Source: CAIQQQ01 sp037445025
Lineage (GTDB): Bacteria > Pseudomonadota > Alphaproteobacteria > Acetobacterales > Acetobacteraceae
Assembly: GCA_037445025.1 (NCBI GenBank)
Contig: JBBILI010000023.1
Span: 1 to 64,000 of the forward strand
Direction of reading: 5' to 3'
DNA: 64,000 bases
This document shows, in pieces, positions 8,343-16,367 of the stretch. A model generated the notes under the pieces. The model saw only the letters and a list, made by a program, of their open reading frames with translations, did not search any database and had not been told where the DNA came from. A program made the translations under genes and the position numbers. Positions within the stretch are counted from its first letter, which is position 1, and the number at the start of each line of letters is the position of its first letter.

Positions 8343-8992
8343 AGCTTCTCGTAGATGATGGTGGAGTTGTCCTTGGTGAATTCGAGATGCGCCCATTGGC
8401 CGGACTCGTCGTACCACAGCTCCAGGTTCAGCTCGCCGCCGTAGTGGTAGCGGCGGGCCGGGATGGTCTGGCCGGACGCCATGCGCACGTTCTCGATGCC
8501 GCCCGGGGTGAGGGGGAGCTGCATCAGCCGGCCGTCCTCGGAGTTGATCAGCTGGTTCTGCAGCATCGCCTTGTTCCAGTAGGTGGTGGGCAGGACGCCC
8601 TCGGGGGCGTTGTAGGGCGCGGTGCGTGTGCCGGTGACGCGCACCACGCCGTCCTCGCCGCGGAGCGCCTGCATGGTGCGCGGCGAGCCGTCGCGGTCGG
8701 TGCGGCTGTCGATGCTGATGAACCGGTCGCCCTGCCATCGTTCGGTGGCGCGGTGGCTGTAGCGGTAGATCGGGATGCCGATCAGCTTGACCAGGATCTC
8801 GATGGCGACGGAGACCACCAGCGCATCGCCCCGGCGGGCGAAGTCGAGATGGTGGCTGCCGATGACGTCGCCGTTGCGGAGCATGCGAAAGCCGATCCGC
8901 CAGTCCGGCGGGACCGGCAGGGCGGCCTGGGCGCGGGATGGCAGGGCAGCGGCGAGGCCAGCGCCTGACATCAGGCCACGGCGTGAAATCAT
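8339..8992 (-). CDS. DUF6134-like exported protein with Tat-type signal
   Basis: This 217-aa protein begins MISRRGLMSGAGLAAALPSRAQA, a twin-arginine-like signal peptide with cleavage near AQA. The mature part is predicted beta-rich (IGFRMLRNGDVIGSHHLDF, YRYSHRATERWQGDRFISI, ARRYHYGGELNLELWYDESGQW) and matches what I know of the DUF6134 family, which has no assigned function. It is first in an operon with the photolyase and SDR, overlapping the photolyase GTG by four bases. The start was chosen for the signal peptide. It is divergent from the phosphatase gene. Confidence 0.7.
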   Translation of the reverse strand: MISRRGLMSGAGLAAALPSRAQAALPVPPDWRIGFRMLRNGDVIGSHHLDFARRGDALVVSVAIEILVKLIGIPIYRYSHRATERWQGDRFISIDSRTDRDGSPRTMQALRGEDGVVRVTGTRTAPYNAPEGVLPTTYWNKAMLQNQLINSEDGRLMQLPLTPGGIENVRMASGQTIPARRYHYGGELNLELWYDESGQWAHLEFTKDNSTIIYEKL

Positions 8993-9121
8993 GCTATGCT
9001 CCCGGAACATGTCAGCGTGCCACGATCTGTGTTCAGAGAGTGGTCCGGCACGGCGGTGGCACAAGTGGGCGCTGGCGTGGCAGTGTCCAAATCGACGGAT
9101 GTGAAAGGCTCGATCTCCTCC

Positions 9122-9664
9122 TTGCGCCAACTTCTGCTGATGCGCCACGCGAAATCGCTGTGGGACGATCCGAAGCTGTCCGACCATGCGCGGCCGCTGA
9201 ACGCGCGCGGCCGGGCCTCGGCGGTGGCGATGCGACGTGCCATGCGCGAGATGGGGCTGGTGCCGGATCTGGTGCTGGTCTCATCGGCGCGGCGCACGCT
9301 GCAGACGCTGGAGGCGCTGGGGCCGTGGGACGACACGCCGCTGATCGAGCCGATGGACGCGCTGTACCTCGCCAGCGCGCATGACATGCTGGATGTGCTG
9401 CACCACGTGACCGACACGGTGCGCTCGGTGCTGGTGCTGGGGCACAATCCCGGCATGCACGAGCTGGCGCTGACCCTGGTGGGGGCGCATGCGTTCAGCA
9501 GGCCTTTGGAGGCCGACCGGGCCACGCTGTCGCGGCTGGCGGAGGGCTATCCGACCGGGGCGCTGGCGGAGTTCAGCGTGGCCGGGCCGTGGGCGCTGGT
9601 CGGCGAGGGATCGGGCCGGCTGCAGCATTTCCTGACGCCGCACGATCTGCCCGAGGCGTCATGA
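9122..9664 (+). CDS. SixA-like histidine phosphatase
   Basis: Short histidine-phosphatase superfamily protein with the catalytic RHAKS motif at the N-terminus, LVSSARRTLQT, and VLGHNPGMHELA supplying the second His. SixA relatives are cytosolic phosphohistidine phosphatases. The frame is open from an ATG at 8996, but codons upstream of about 9120 look non-coding and that ATG would nearly abut the divergent gene. The TTG at 9122 gives LRQLLLMRHAKS, matching the usual family start; GTG codons at 9083 and 9101 are alternatives. It is followed after 13 bases by the CHAD gene, so the two are probably cotranscribed. Confidence 0.85.
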   Translation: MRQLLLMRHAKSLWDDPKLSDHARPLNARGRASAVAMRRAMREMGLVPDLVLVSSARRTLQTLEALGPWDDTPLIEPMDALYLASAHDMLDVLHHVTDTVRSVLVLGHNPGMHELALTLVGAHAFSRPLEADRATLSRLAEGYPTGALAEFSVAGPWALVGEGSGRLQHFLTPHDLPEAS

Positions 9665-9677
9665 CGGGATCGCCGCG

Positions 9678-11240
9678 ATGAGCGACGCGCCTGATCCATC
9701 CTTCCCTTCGGCCGGGGCGGCCGGCGTGACGGCGACGCTGAGCCTGGCCCTGCACCCGGACGATCTGCCGCTGCTGCTGCGTCAGTCCGGGCTGCGGCGC
9801 GGGCTTGGGCACGGGGGCATGGGGCGGGGGGGCATGGGGCAGCGAGGGGCCACACGGTGCAGCCTGGTCTGGCATGACACGCCGGACTGCGCGCTGGCGG
9901 CGCAGCGCCTGGCGCTGGCGCTGCGGCACAGCGCCGCCGGTGCGCCGCTGTGGGAGCTGACGCGGCTGGTGGCCGATGCGACCGAGCTCTGGCCGCCCGG
10001 CGCGCCGGCACCTGTGCTGGCCACGGCCGCGACACCGGAGGGTCTGGGGCAGAAGCTGCCGGCGGGGCTGCTGCCGGTGGCAGCGTTCGAGGGCACCAGC
10101 CGGGTGCTCGCCGACACGGCGACGCTGCGCGTGGTGCTGCTGGAGGGCAGCCTGCGCGCCGTGACCGCCGAAAGCCCGGTCTGCCGGCTGGAGCTGTGGG
10201 GTGCGGAGGCCGCGTCCCAGGCGCTGGCGTGGTGCGACGAGCTGCGGCTGGCGGTGCCGCCGGACAGCCTCGCCGCCGAGGCGTATCGGCTGGCGCGGCC
10301 GGCGAGCCTGCCCGGCCGCCCGCTCGGCCCGCCGAGCCTGCCGCCGACGCTCGATGTCGATGCCGGGTTCGCCTTCGTGGCCGCCCATCTCGCGGGTGTG
10401 ATGCTGCATCATGTTCCTGGCGCCATCGCCGAGGCCGGGCCGGAGCCGGTGCATCAGATGCGGGTGGCGGTGCGGCGGCTGCGCTCCGCGATTCTGCTGT
10501 TCCGCCGGGCGGTGTCCTGTCCTGAGCTCGATGTCGCGACCCAGCATCTCAAGGCGCTTGGCCGTGTGCTGGGGCCGCCGCGGGACTGGGATGTGTTCAC
10601 GCTGGGCACCGGGGCCACGGTGGCGGCGAGCTTTCCCGACGACGCGGCCGTGCGTGCGCTGTTGGGTGCGGCCGGGCGCCGCCGCAAGGCGGGCTATGCG
10701 GCGCTGCGCCGGCATCTCGCCGGCCCCGGCTTCCGCGCGCTTGGCATCGCCCTGGCGGCGCTTGCGGTGTCGCGGTCGTGGCGGATGGCGGTGCCGGATG
10801 ACCCGGACGCGGCGGAGAAACGCGCGACGCTGCAGCGTGCGGCGCTGTCTGACTATGCTGCCCGGGCGCTGACCAAGCGGCTGGCCCCGGTGAGCGCGCC
10901 CGGTGCTGATCTTTCAGCCCTGCCGCCGGTGGCGCTGCACGAAATTCGCCTGCACATCAAGCGGTTGCGCTATGCGGCCGAGTTCTTTTCACCGCTGTTC
11001 CCCGGGCGCGAGACACGCCGCTTCCTGCGCCGGATGGCGGCGGTGCAGGAGCGGCTGGGCCAGCTCAACGACAGCACCGTGGCGGGCGAGCTGATGGCGG
11101 AGCTGCCGCGCGGCGGGTCTCAGCGCGCCTATGCGATCGGCGTGGTGCGCGGCTTCGTGGCCGCACGCGCTGCCGGCGGGCGTCGCAAAATGGAACGGAG
11201 CTGGCAACGTTTTCTCAAACTTGAGCCGTTCTGGACATAG
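9678..11240 (+). CDS. CYTH-like/CHAD domain protein
   Basis: This 520-aa protein has an N-terminal ~200 residues that resemble a degenerate CYTH (triphosphate tunnel) domain (TATLSLALHPDDLPLLLRQ), although the ExExK signature is not evident. The CHAD helical domain runs from about residue 225 (MLHHVPGAIAEAGPEPVHQM, RVAVRRLRSAILLFRR) to HEIRLHIKRLRYAAEFF and LGQLNDSTVA. CHAD domains bind polyphosphate through conserved His and basic residues. A short Gly/Met-rich insertion (GHGGMGRGGMGQRG) near residue 40 is encoded by a g-rich tandem repeat and could be polymorphic. The SixA-like phosphatase next to it suggests a phosphate or polyphosphate theme. Confidence 0.85.
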   Translation: MSDAPDPSFPSAGAAGVTATLSLALHPDDLPLLLRQSGLRRGLGHGGMGRGGMGQRGATRCSLVWHDTPDCALAAQRLALALRHSAAGAPLWELTRLVADATELWPPGAPAPVLATAATPEGLGQKLPAGLLPVAAFEGTSRVLADTATLRVVLLEGSLRAVTAESPVCRLELWGAEAASQALAWCDELRLAVPPDSLAAEAYRLARPASLPGRPLGPPSLPPTLDVDAGFAFVAAHLAGVMLHHVPGAIAEAGPEPVHQMRVAVRRLRSAILLFRRAVSCPELDVATQHLKALGRVLGPPRDWDVFTLGTGATVAASFPDDAAVRALLGAAGRRRKAGYAALRRHLAGPGFRALGIALAALAVSRSWRMAVPDDPDAAEKRATLQRAALSDYAARALTKRLAPVSAPGADLSALPPVALHEIRLHIKRLRYAAEFFSPLFPGRETRRFLRRMAAVQERLGQLNDSTVAGELMAELPRGGSQRAYAIGVVRGFVAARAAGGRRKMERSWQRFLKLEPFWT

Positions 11241-11379
11241 CGCGGCGGCCTGGCGCGGCCGGGGGCGGGGGAGTCCGGACGAAGATCACGCGAGTCGTGA
11301 TCTGGATGCGAATCGGCCGTTGCGGACGTCGCGACATCGCGGTAGGCGTTTCTGGATCCCAGTCGAGAGGAGACGAGGC

Positions 11380-11943
11380 GTGACCGTTCGCCACCCGCGC
11401 CGCATCTTCAGCGGTCAGACCCGCTCGCCGCAGTTTGGCGGCACGGTTGGCCATACCGTGGCGGTTGGGCTGGTCGGCGCGTTCGTGGGCGCGCTGGTCG
11501 TTCTGCTGGCCTCGCCGTCGGACCTGTTCGGCCGCGTGCCCTCGCCGTCGGGCAGCCTGTCCGCCGATCCGTCGCAGCTGGCGGTGGTGGACGGCGAGAC
11601 GCTGCGGCTCAACGAGACGGTGGTGCATCTGCAGGGGGTGGAGGCGCCGCCGCGCGGGCGGATGTGCCGGCGCGCCGACGGCAGCAGCTTCGATTGCGGC
11701 AGTGCGGCGGCGGCGGCGCTGGCCGATCTGGTGCGCGGGCGCCGTGTGGTGTGCCATCTGACCGGACGCGATGCGAGCGGCTATCCGCAGGCGCAGTGCC
11801 TGGCGGGGGAGACGGAGCTGAACCGGCGGCTGGTGGCGGATGGCTGGGCGCGGGCGCGGGCGGAGATGCCGGCGTTCACGCATGAGGAGAGTGCTGCGCG
11901 CAGTTCGGCGCGGGGGCTTTGGCGGGGCGGGGCGACGTTCTGA
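11380..11943 (+). CDS. Membrane-anchored thermonuclease-like (SNase) protein
   Basis: This 187-aa protein has one N-terminal transmembrane segment (VGHTVAVGLVGAFVGALVVLLA) and an SNase/OB-like domain (VVDGETLRLNETVVHLQGVEAP, YPQAQCLAGETELNRRLVADGWARA, EESARSSARGLWRG-type ending). Several catalytic residues of staphylococcal nuclease are not obvious: the usual DGDT and RLxGIDAPE motifs appear as DGETLRL and HLQGVEAPP. Activity is therefore uncertain. The GTG start has a gagaggagacgagg ribosome site. Four cysteines in the exported part (MCRRADGSSFDC, VVCHL, AQCLAG) may form disulfides. Confidence 0.75.
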   Translation: MTVRHPRRIFSGQTRSPQFGGTVGHTVAVGLVGAFVGALVVLLASPSDLFGRVPSPSGSLSADPSQLAVVDGETLRLNETVVHLQGVEAPPRGRMCRRADGSSFDCGSAAAAALADLVRGRRVVCHLTGRDASGYPQAQCLAGETELNRRLVADGWARARAEMPAFTHEESAARSSARGLWRGGATF

Positions 11944-11974
11944 ACCTGGGTGCGGGCTCGGGGATCGTTGCGGT

Positions 11975-11992
11975 GGTGGGCTGAAGCCCACC
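11975..11992. terminator. Bidirectional hairpin between convergent genes
   Basis: Perfect inverted repeat GGTGGGCT-GA-AGCCCACC lies midway between the convergent SNase-like and Sel1 genes. It resembles REP-like gtgggctgaagcccac elements common in Proteobacteria. There is no T-tract. Confidence 0.45.
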
Positions 11993-12004
11993 CTGCGGCC
12001 GGGG

Positions 12005-12775
12005 TTACTGGGTTTGCATGTCGCGCATGGCGAGGCGGCGGGCGGCGTCGTCTGAGCCGGCGGCGGCGGCTTTCTTCATCCAGTCATAGGCGATGTCTTC
12101 GTTGGTCGGCACGCCGTTGCCGTTGAAATACATGTAGCCGATGTTCTTCATGGCCTCGGCGTTGCCGGTGGCGGCGGCCTGGCGGAACAGCTTGAGGGCC
12201 CGGGCAGTGTCGACCTTCACGCCGCGGCCCTGTTCGTAGAGCACGCCGATGGCGGTGGTGGCGTCAGAGTCGCCGGCGGCGGCGGCGCGCTGATACCAGG
12301 CCAGCGCCTCGGCGTAGTTGATGGTGGTGCCGATGCCGAAATTGGCGTGGCGGCCGACCTGGTACTGGGCGGTGGGGTTGCCCTGTTCGGCGGCCTTGCG
12401 GTACCAGATCAGGGCTTCCTTGGGGTTTTTGGACACGCCGCTGCCGCCGTTGTCATAGATGCGGGCGAGCAGGAACTGGGCGTCGACATTGCCGGCCTCG
12501 GCGGCGGGCAGCAGCCATTGCCTGGCCTCGTTGAAGTCCTGCACCACGCCCTGGCCGCTGGTGTAGAGGGCGCCGATGCGCTCCTTACCGATGAGATCGC
12601 CCTGTCGGGCTGCGATGGTGTAGTTGTCGAGCGCTTCCTGGTCGTGGCCGGCGGCGAGCGCCTTGTCGCCGGCGGCGTCGGCCTCGGCGGGGGTGGGGGG
12701 CGGCGGCGGCGGCGGCGGGGCCGCGCAGGACGCGAGGCTGAGGGCCAGCAGGAGGGCGATGGGAATGGGGCGCAT
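12005..12775 (-). CDS. Sel1/TPR-repeat lipoprotein
   Basis: This 256-aa protein has a lipoprotein signal peptide (lipobox LASC, Cys17) followed by a run of eight prolines. Six or so Sel1-like helical repeats follow (for example AQFLLARIYDNGGSGVSKNPKEALIWY, AQYQVGRHANFGIG, TAIGVLYEQGRGVKVDTARALKLF, MKNIGYMYFNGNGV). Sel1 proteins are scaffolds for protein-protein contacts, and here it is probably at the periplasmic face of a membrane. It is divergent from alaS. Confidence 0.88.
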   Translation of the reverse strand: MRPIPIALLLALSLASCAAPPPPPPPPTPAEADAAGDKALAAGHDQEALDNYTIAARQGDLIGKERIGALYTSGQGVVQDFNEARQWLLPAAEAGNVDAQFLLARIYDNGGSGVSKNPKEALIWYRKAAEQGNPTAQYQVGRHANFGIGTTINYAEALAWYQRAAAAGDSDATTAIGVLYEQGRGVKVDTARALKLFRQAAATGNAEAMKNIGYMYFNGNGVPTNEDIAYDWMKKAAAAGSDDAARRLAMRDMQTQ

Positions 12776-12919
12776 GCACTCTCTCTCGGCAAAGGTCGCG
12801 TCGTGATACAGGATGTGGGCCGGGATGCGAAGCGTGGCGCTTGGTGACTTGCGGGCTGGGCTGCGCTACTCCCATGGGCCGCACTCGGGCCAATGATTTT
12901 GGGGATCCTTTTCGCCGCC

Positions 12920-15559
12920 ATGACCAGCAGCAACGACATCCGCGCGACGTTCCTCGATTATTTCGCCCGCAACGGCCACACCGTGGTCGAGAGCAGCCCG
13001 CTGGTGCCGCGCAACGATCCGACGCTGCTGTTCACCAACAGCGGCATGGTGCAGTTCAAGAACGTGTTCACCGGGCAGGAGAAGCGGCCGTATTCGCGCG
13101 CGACGACGGCGCAGAAGTCGCTGCGCGCCGGGGGCAAGCATAATGACCTCGACAATGTGGGGTATACCGCGCGGCACCACACGTTCTTTGAGATGCTCGG
13201 CAATTTCTCGTTTGGCGACTATTTCAAGGATCAGGCGATCTATCATGCGTGGCATCTGCTGACGCATGATTTCGCGCTGCCGAAGGAGAAGCTGCTGGTC
13301 ACGGTGTATCACGAGGACGAGCAGGCGGCGGAGCTGTGGCAGAAGATCGCGGGGCTTTCGGATGATCGGATCATCCGGATCAAGACCAACGACAATTTCT
13401 GGCGCATGGCCGATACCGGGCCGTGCGGGCCGAGCTCGGAGATCTTCTATGATCATGGGCCGTCCATTCCCGGCGGGCCGCCGGGGTCGGCCGATGAGGA
13501 TGGCGACCGGTTCATCGAGATATGGAACCTGGTGTTCATGCAGTACGAGGAGGGGCCGCCGGGTACGCGCGTGGCGTTGCCGCGGCCCTCGATCGACACC
13601 GGGATGGGGATGGAGCGGTTCGCCGCCATTCTGCAGGGCAAGCACAACAACTATGACATCGACACGTTCCGCGCGCTGATCCTGGCGAGTGCGGAGGTGG
13701 TGGGGCAGCCGGCGGACGGGCCGTTCAAGATGAGCCACCGGGTGGTGGCGGATCATCTGCGCTCGACCTCGTTCTTGATGGCGGAGGGGGTGCTGCCCTC
13801 CAACGAGGGGCGCGGCTATGTGCTGCGGCGGATCATGCGGCGCGCCATGCGCCACGCCCATATGATGGGGGCGAAGGACCCGGTGATGTATCGGCTGGTG
13901 CCGGCGCTGATCCGCCAGATGGGGGCGGCGTATCCGGAGCTGGCGCGGGCGGAGACACTGATCACCGAGACGCTGCGGCTGGAGGAGACACGGTTCAAGG
14001 CGTTGCTGGAGCGCGGCCTGGGGCTGCTCGGCGAGGAGGCGGCGCGGCTGCCGCAGGACGGCACGCTGCCGGGCGAGATCGCCTTCAAGCTGTACGACAC
14101 GTTCGGCTTTCCGTTGGATCTCACCCAGGACGCGCTGCGCGAGCAGGGGCGGACGGTGGATGTGGCGGGGTTCGAGGCGGCGATGGCTGATCAGCGCCGG
14201 CGGGCGCGGGCGGCCTGGGCGGGGTCGGGCGATGCGGCGACGGACAAGGTGTGGTTCGAGCTGCAGGAGAAGCTGCCGGCCAGCGAGTTTCTGGGGTATT
14301 CCACCGAGAGTGCTGAAGGTCAGATCTTGGCCATCGTGCAGGGCGGGGCGCTGGTGGAGACGGCCGCGGCGGGTGCTGCCGTGACGGTGATCCTCAACCA
14401 GACGCCGTTCTATGCCGAGATGGGCGGGCAGGTTGGCGATCATGGGGTGATCTCGGCGGCGGGGATGCGGATTGCCGTCAGCGACACGCAGAAGAAGGCG
14501 GGCAATCTGTTCGCCCATGTCGGCACGGTGGTCGAGGGCAGCGCTGCGGTCGGGCAGTCCGTGCTGGCGGCGGTGGATCACACCCGCCGCGGCGCCATCG
14601 AGGCGCATCACTCCGCCACGCATCTGCTGCACGAGGCGTTGCGGCGCAGGCTCGGCGATCATGTCGCGCAGAAGGGCTCGCTGAACGCGCCGGACCGGCT
14701 GCGCTTCGATGTGAGCCAGCCTGTGCCGATCAGCCGCGAGGATCTGGCCTGGGTGGAGGCGGAGGTGAATGCGCGCATCCGCGAGAACAGCGCGGTCACC
14801 ACGCGGCTGATGACGCCGAATGCGGCGGTGGCCGAGGGGGCGATGGCGCTGTTCGGCGAGAAATACGGCGAGGAGGTGCGCGTCGTCGCCATGGGCGACG
14901 GGGATGGCAACCGGGCGGCGTATTCGATCGAGCTGTGCGGTGGGACGCATGTGAAGCGGACCGGGGATATCGGGCTGTTCCGCATCGTGGCGGAAGCCGC
15001 TGTTTCGGCTGGGGTGCGGCGGATCGAGGCGGTGACCGGGGCCGCGGCGCTGGCGGTGATCGCCGAGAGCGACTGGCGGATGGCGGAGATCGCGGCGACG
15101 CTGAAGGCCTCGCCGGCGGAGGTGCCGGAGCGGGTGGCGGCGTTGGTGGAGGATCGGCGCCGGCTGGAGCGGCAGGTGGCGGAGCTGCAGAAGAAGCTCG
15201 CCACCGGCGGGGCGGCCGCCGAGATCGAGACCGTGGCGGGGGTGAAGTTCTCGGCGCGCAATCTGGGCGATGTGCCGGCCAAGGAGCTGAAATCGATCGC
15301 GGAGGCCATCGGCAAGCAGCTGGAGGAAGGCGTGGTGGCGCTGGTCTCCACCGCCGAAGGCAAGGCGAGCGTGGTGGTGGGGGTGACGCCGTCGCTGACC
15401 GGGCGGTTCAACGCCGTCGATCTCGTGCGCGCCGCCAGTGCGGCGATGGGCGGCAAGGGCGGCGGCGGGCGGGCGGACATGGCGCAGGCCGGCGGGCCGA
15501 GTGCCGAGCAGGCCGATGTGGCGCTCGCTGCCGTGCGCGCGGCGATGGCGGCGGCGTAG
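12920..15559 (+). CDS. alaS: Alanyl-tRNA synthetase
   Basis: This class II synthetase charges tRNA-Ala. The ATG at 12920 gives 879 aa, close to the E. coli length of 876. The N-terminal aminoacylation domain shows RATFLDYFARNGHTVVESS, LFTNSGMVQFK and GGKHNDLDNVGYTARHHTFFEM. The editing domain has the zinc-binding HHSATHLLHEAL and ELCGGTHVKRTGDIG motifs. The C-terminal C-Ala region ends in a Gly-rich GGKGGGGRADMAQAGG stretch. An in-frame ATG at 12893 would add nine residues and is less likely. The downstream response regulator begins five bases after the stop. Confidence 0.97.
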   Translation: MTSSNDIRATFLDYFARNGHTVVESSPLVPRNDPTLLFTNSGMVQFKNVFTGQEKRPYSRATTAQKSLRAGGKHNDLDNVGYTARHHTFFEMLGNFSFGDYFKDQAIYHAWHLLTHDFALPKEKLLVTVYHEDEQAAELWQKIAGLSDDRIIRIKTNDNFWRMADTGPCGPSSEIFYDHGPSIPGGPPGSADEDGDRFIEIWNLVFMQYEEGPPGTRVALPRPSIDTGMGMERFAAILQGKHNNYDIDTFRALILASAEVVGQPADGPFKMSHRVVADHLRSTSFLMAEGVLPSNEGRGYVLRRIMRRAMRHAHMMGAKDPVMYRLVPALIRQMGAAYPELARAETLITETLRLEETRFKALLERGLGLLGEEAARLPQDGTLPGEIAFKLYDTFGFPLDLTQDALREQGRTVDVAGFEAAMADQRRRARAAWAGSGDAATDKVWFELQEKLPASEFLGYSTESAEGQILAIVQGGALVETAAAGAAVTVILNQTPFYAEMGGQVGDHGVISAAGMRIAVSDTQKKAGNLFAHVGTVVEGSAAVGQSVLAAVDHTRRGAIEAHHSATHLLHEALRRRLGDHVAQKGSLNAPDRLRFDVSQPVPISREDLAWVEAEVNARIRENSAVTTRLMTPNAAVAEGAMALFGEKYGEEVRVVAMGDGDGNRAAYSIELCGGTHVKRTGDIGLFRIVAEAAVSAGVRRIEAVTGAAALAVIAESDWRMAEIAATLKASPAEVPERVAALVEDRRRLERQVAELQKKLATGGAAAEIETVAGVKFSARNLGDVPAKELKSIAEAIGKQLEEGVVALVSTAEGKASVVVGVTPSLTGRFNAVDLVRAASAAMGGKGGGGRADMAQAGGPSAEQADVALAAVRAAMAAA

Positions 15560-15564
15560 CGGTC

Positions 15565-16242
15565 ATGCGCGTCCTTGTCATCGAGGACGACAGGACGACG
15601 GCGGATTACATCGCCAAGGGGCTGGGCGAGCTGGGCCATGTGGTGGAGGTGGCGCGGACCGGGCGCGACGGGATGTTTCTGGCGCTGAACGAGACGTTCG
15701 ACGCCATCATCACCGACCGGATGCTGCCGGGGCCGGACGGCGTGACCATTCTGCGCGCGCTGCGGGCGACGGGGGTGAAGACGCCGGTGCTGATCGTGAC
15801 CGCGCTGGGCGAGGTGGAGGCGCGGGTCGATGGGCTGGATGCCGGGGCGGATGATTATCTCGCCAAGCCGTTCGCGTTCAGCGAGCTGCGGGCGCGGCTG
15901 GATGCGATGACGCGGCGGGCGAGTGACACGCTGGAGGGCGAAAGCTCGGTGCTGCGGGTGGGGGATCTGGAGCTGAACCTGCTGCGGCGGACGGCGAAGC
16001 GCGGGGCCACCACCATCGAGCTGCTGCCGACGGAGTATCGGCTGCTGGAATTCATGATGCGCCACAAGGGGCAGGTGCTGACGCGCACCATGCTGCTGGA
16101 GCGGGTGTGGGATTTCAATTTCGATCCCACCACGAATGTGGTGGACGTGCATGTCAGCCGGTTGCGGCGCAAGCTGGATGCGGCGGGGCCGCCGATGATC
16201 CGGACCTTGCGGGGGGCGGGGTATATGTTGGAGGCAGGATAA
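15565..16242 (+). CDS. OmpR/PhoB-family response regulator
   Basis: This 225-aa regulator has an intact receiver: acidic pair in VIEDDRTTADYI, phosphoacceptor Asp near residue 51 (IITDRMLPGPDG), and Lys near 102 in LAKPFAFSEL. The C-terminal winged helix has LLPTEYRLLEFMMRHKGQVLTR and the recognition region VVDVHVSRLRRKLD. The ATG lies just after alaS. The cognate kinase follows on the same strand but is separated by repeat copy 3. It resembles CzcR/IrlR-like or heavy-metal-type regulators in layout; the signal is not identifiable. Confidence 0.93.
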   Translation: MRVLVIEDDRTTADYIAKGLGELGHVVEVARTGRDGMFLALNETFDAIITDRMLPGPDGVTILRALRATGVKTPVLIVTALGEVEARVDGLDAGADDYLAKPFAFSELRARLDAMTRRASDTLEGESSVLRVGDLELNLLRRTAKRGATTIELLPTEYRLLEFMMRHKGQVLTRTMLLERVWDFNFDPTTNVVDVHVSRLRRKLDAAGPPMIRTLRGAGYMLEAG

Positions 16243-16366
16243 GAGGTTCTTATTTGAAAAAAAGAACCAAAAAACGTTTGATTGGCTGACGCCCTCCTCC
16301 GGAGAGAGGTCCGCTTGATGGATGAAAGTCTTTTTGCTTCTTTTTCTTCAGAAAAAGAAGTCCTTC
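16243..16366 (-). repeat. Dispersed double-hairpin repeat, copy 3 (full, inverted)
   Basis: Lies exactly between the response-regulator stop and the kinase start, in the opposite orientation to copies 1 and 2 (ggctgacgccctcctccgg, then agagaggtccgc). Left hairpin AGGTTCTTATTTGAAAAAAAG, right hairpin CTTCTTTTTCTTCAGAAAAAG. Its last bases sit within the kinase ribosome-binding region. Confidence 0.85.
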
Positions 16367-16367
16367 C

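Noticed and set aside
12866..14950. 694-codon open frame antisense to alaS
   Set aside because: alaS is unmistakable on the plus strand; the antisense product is Arg/His/Pro-rich without domain motifs.
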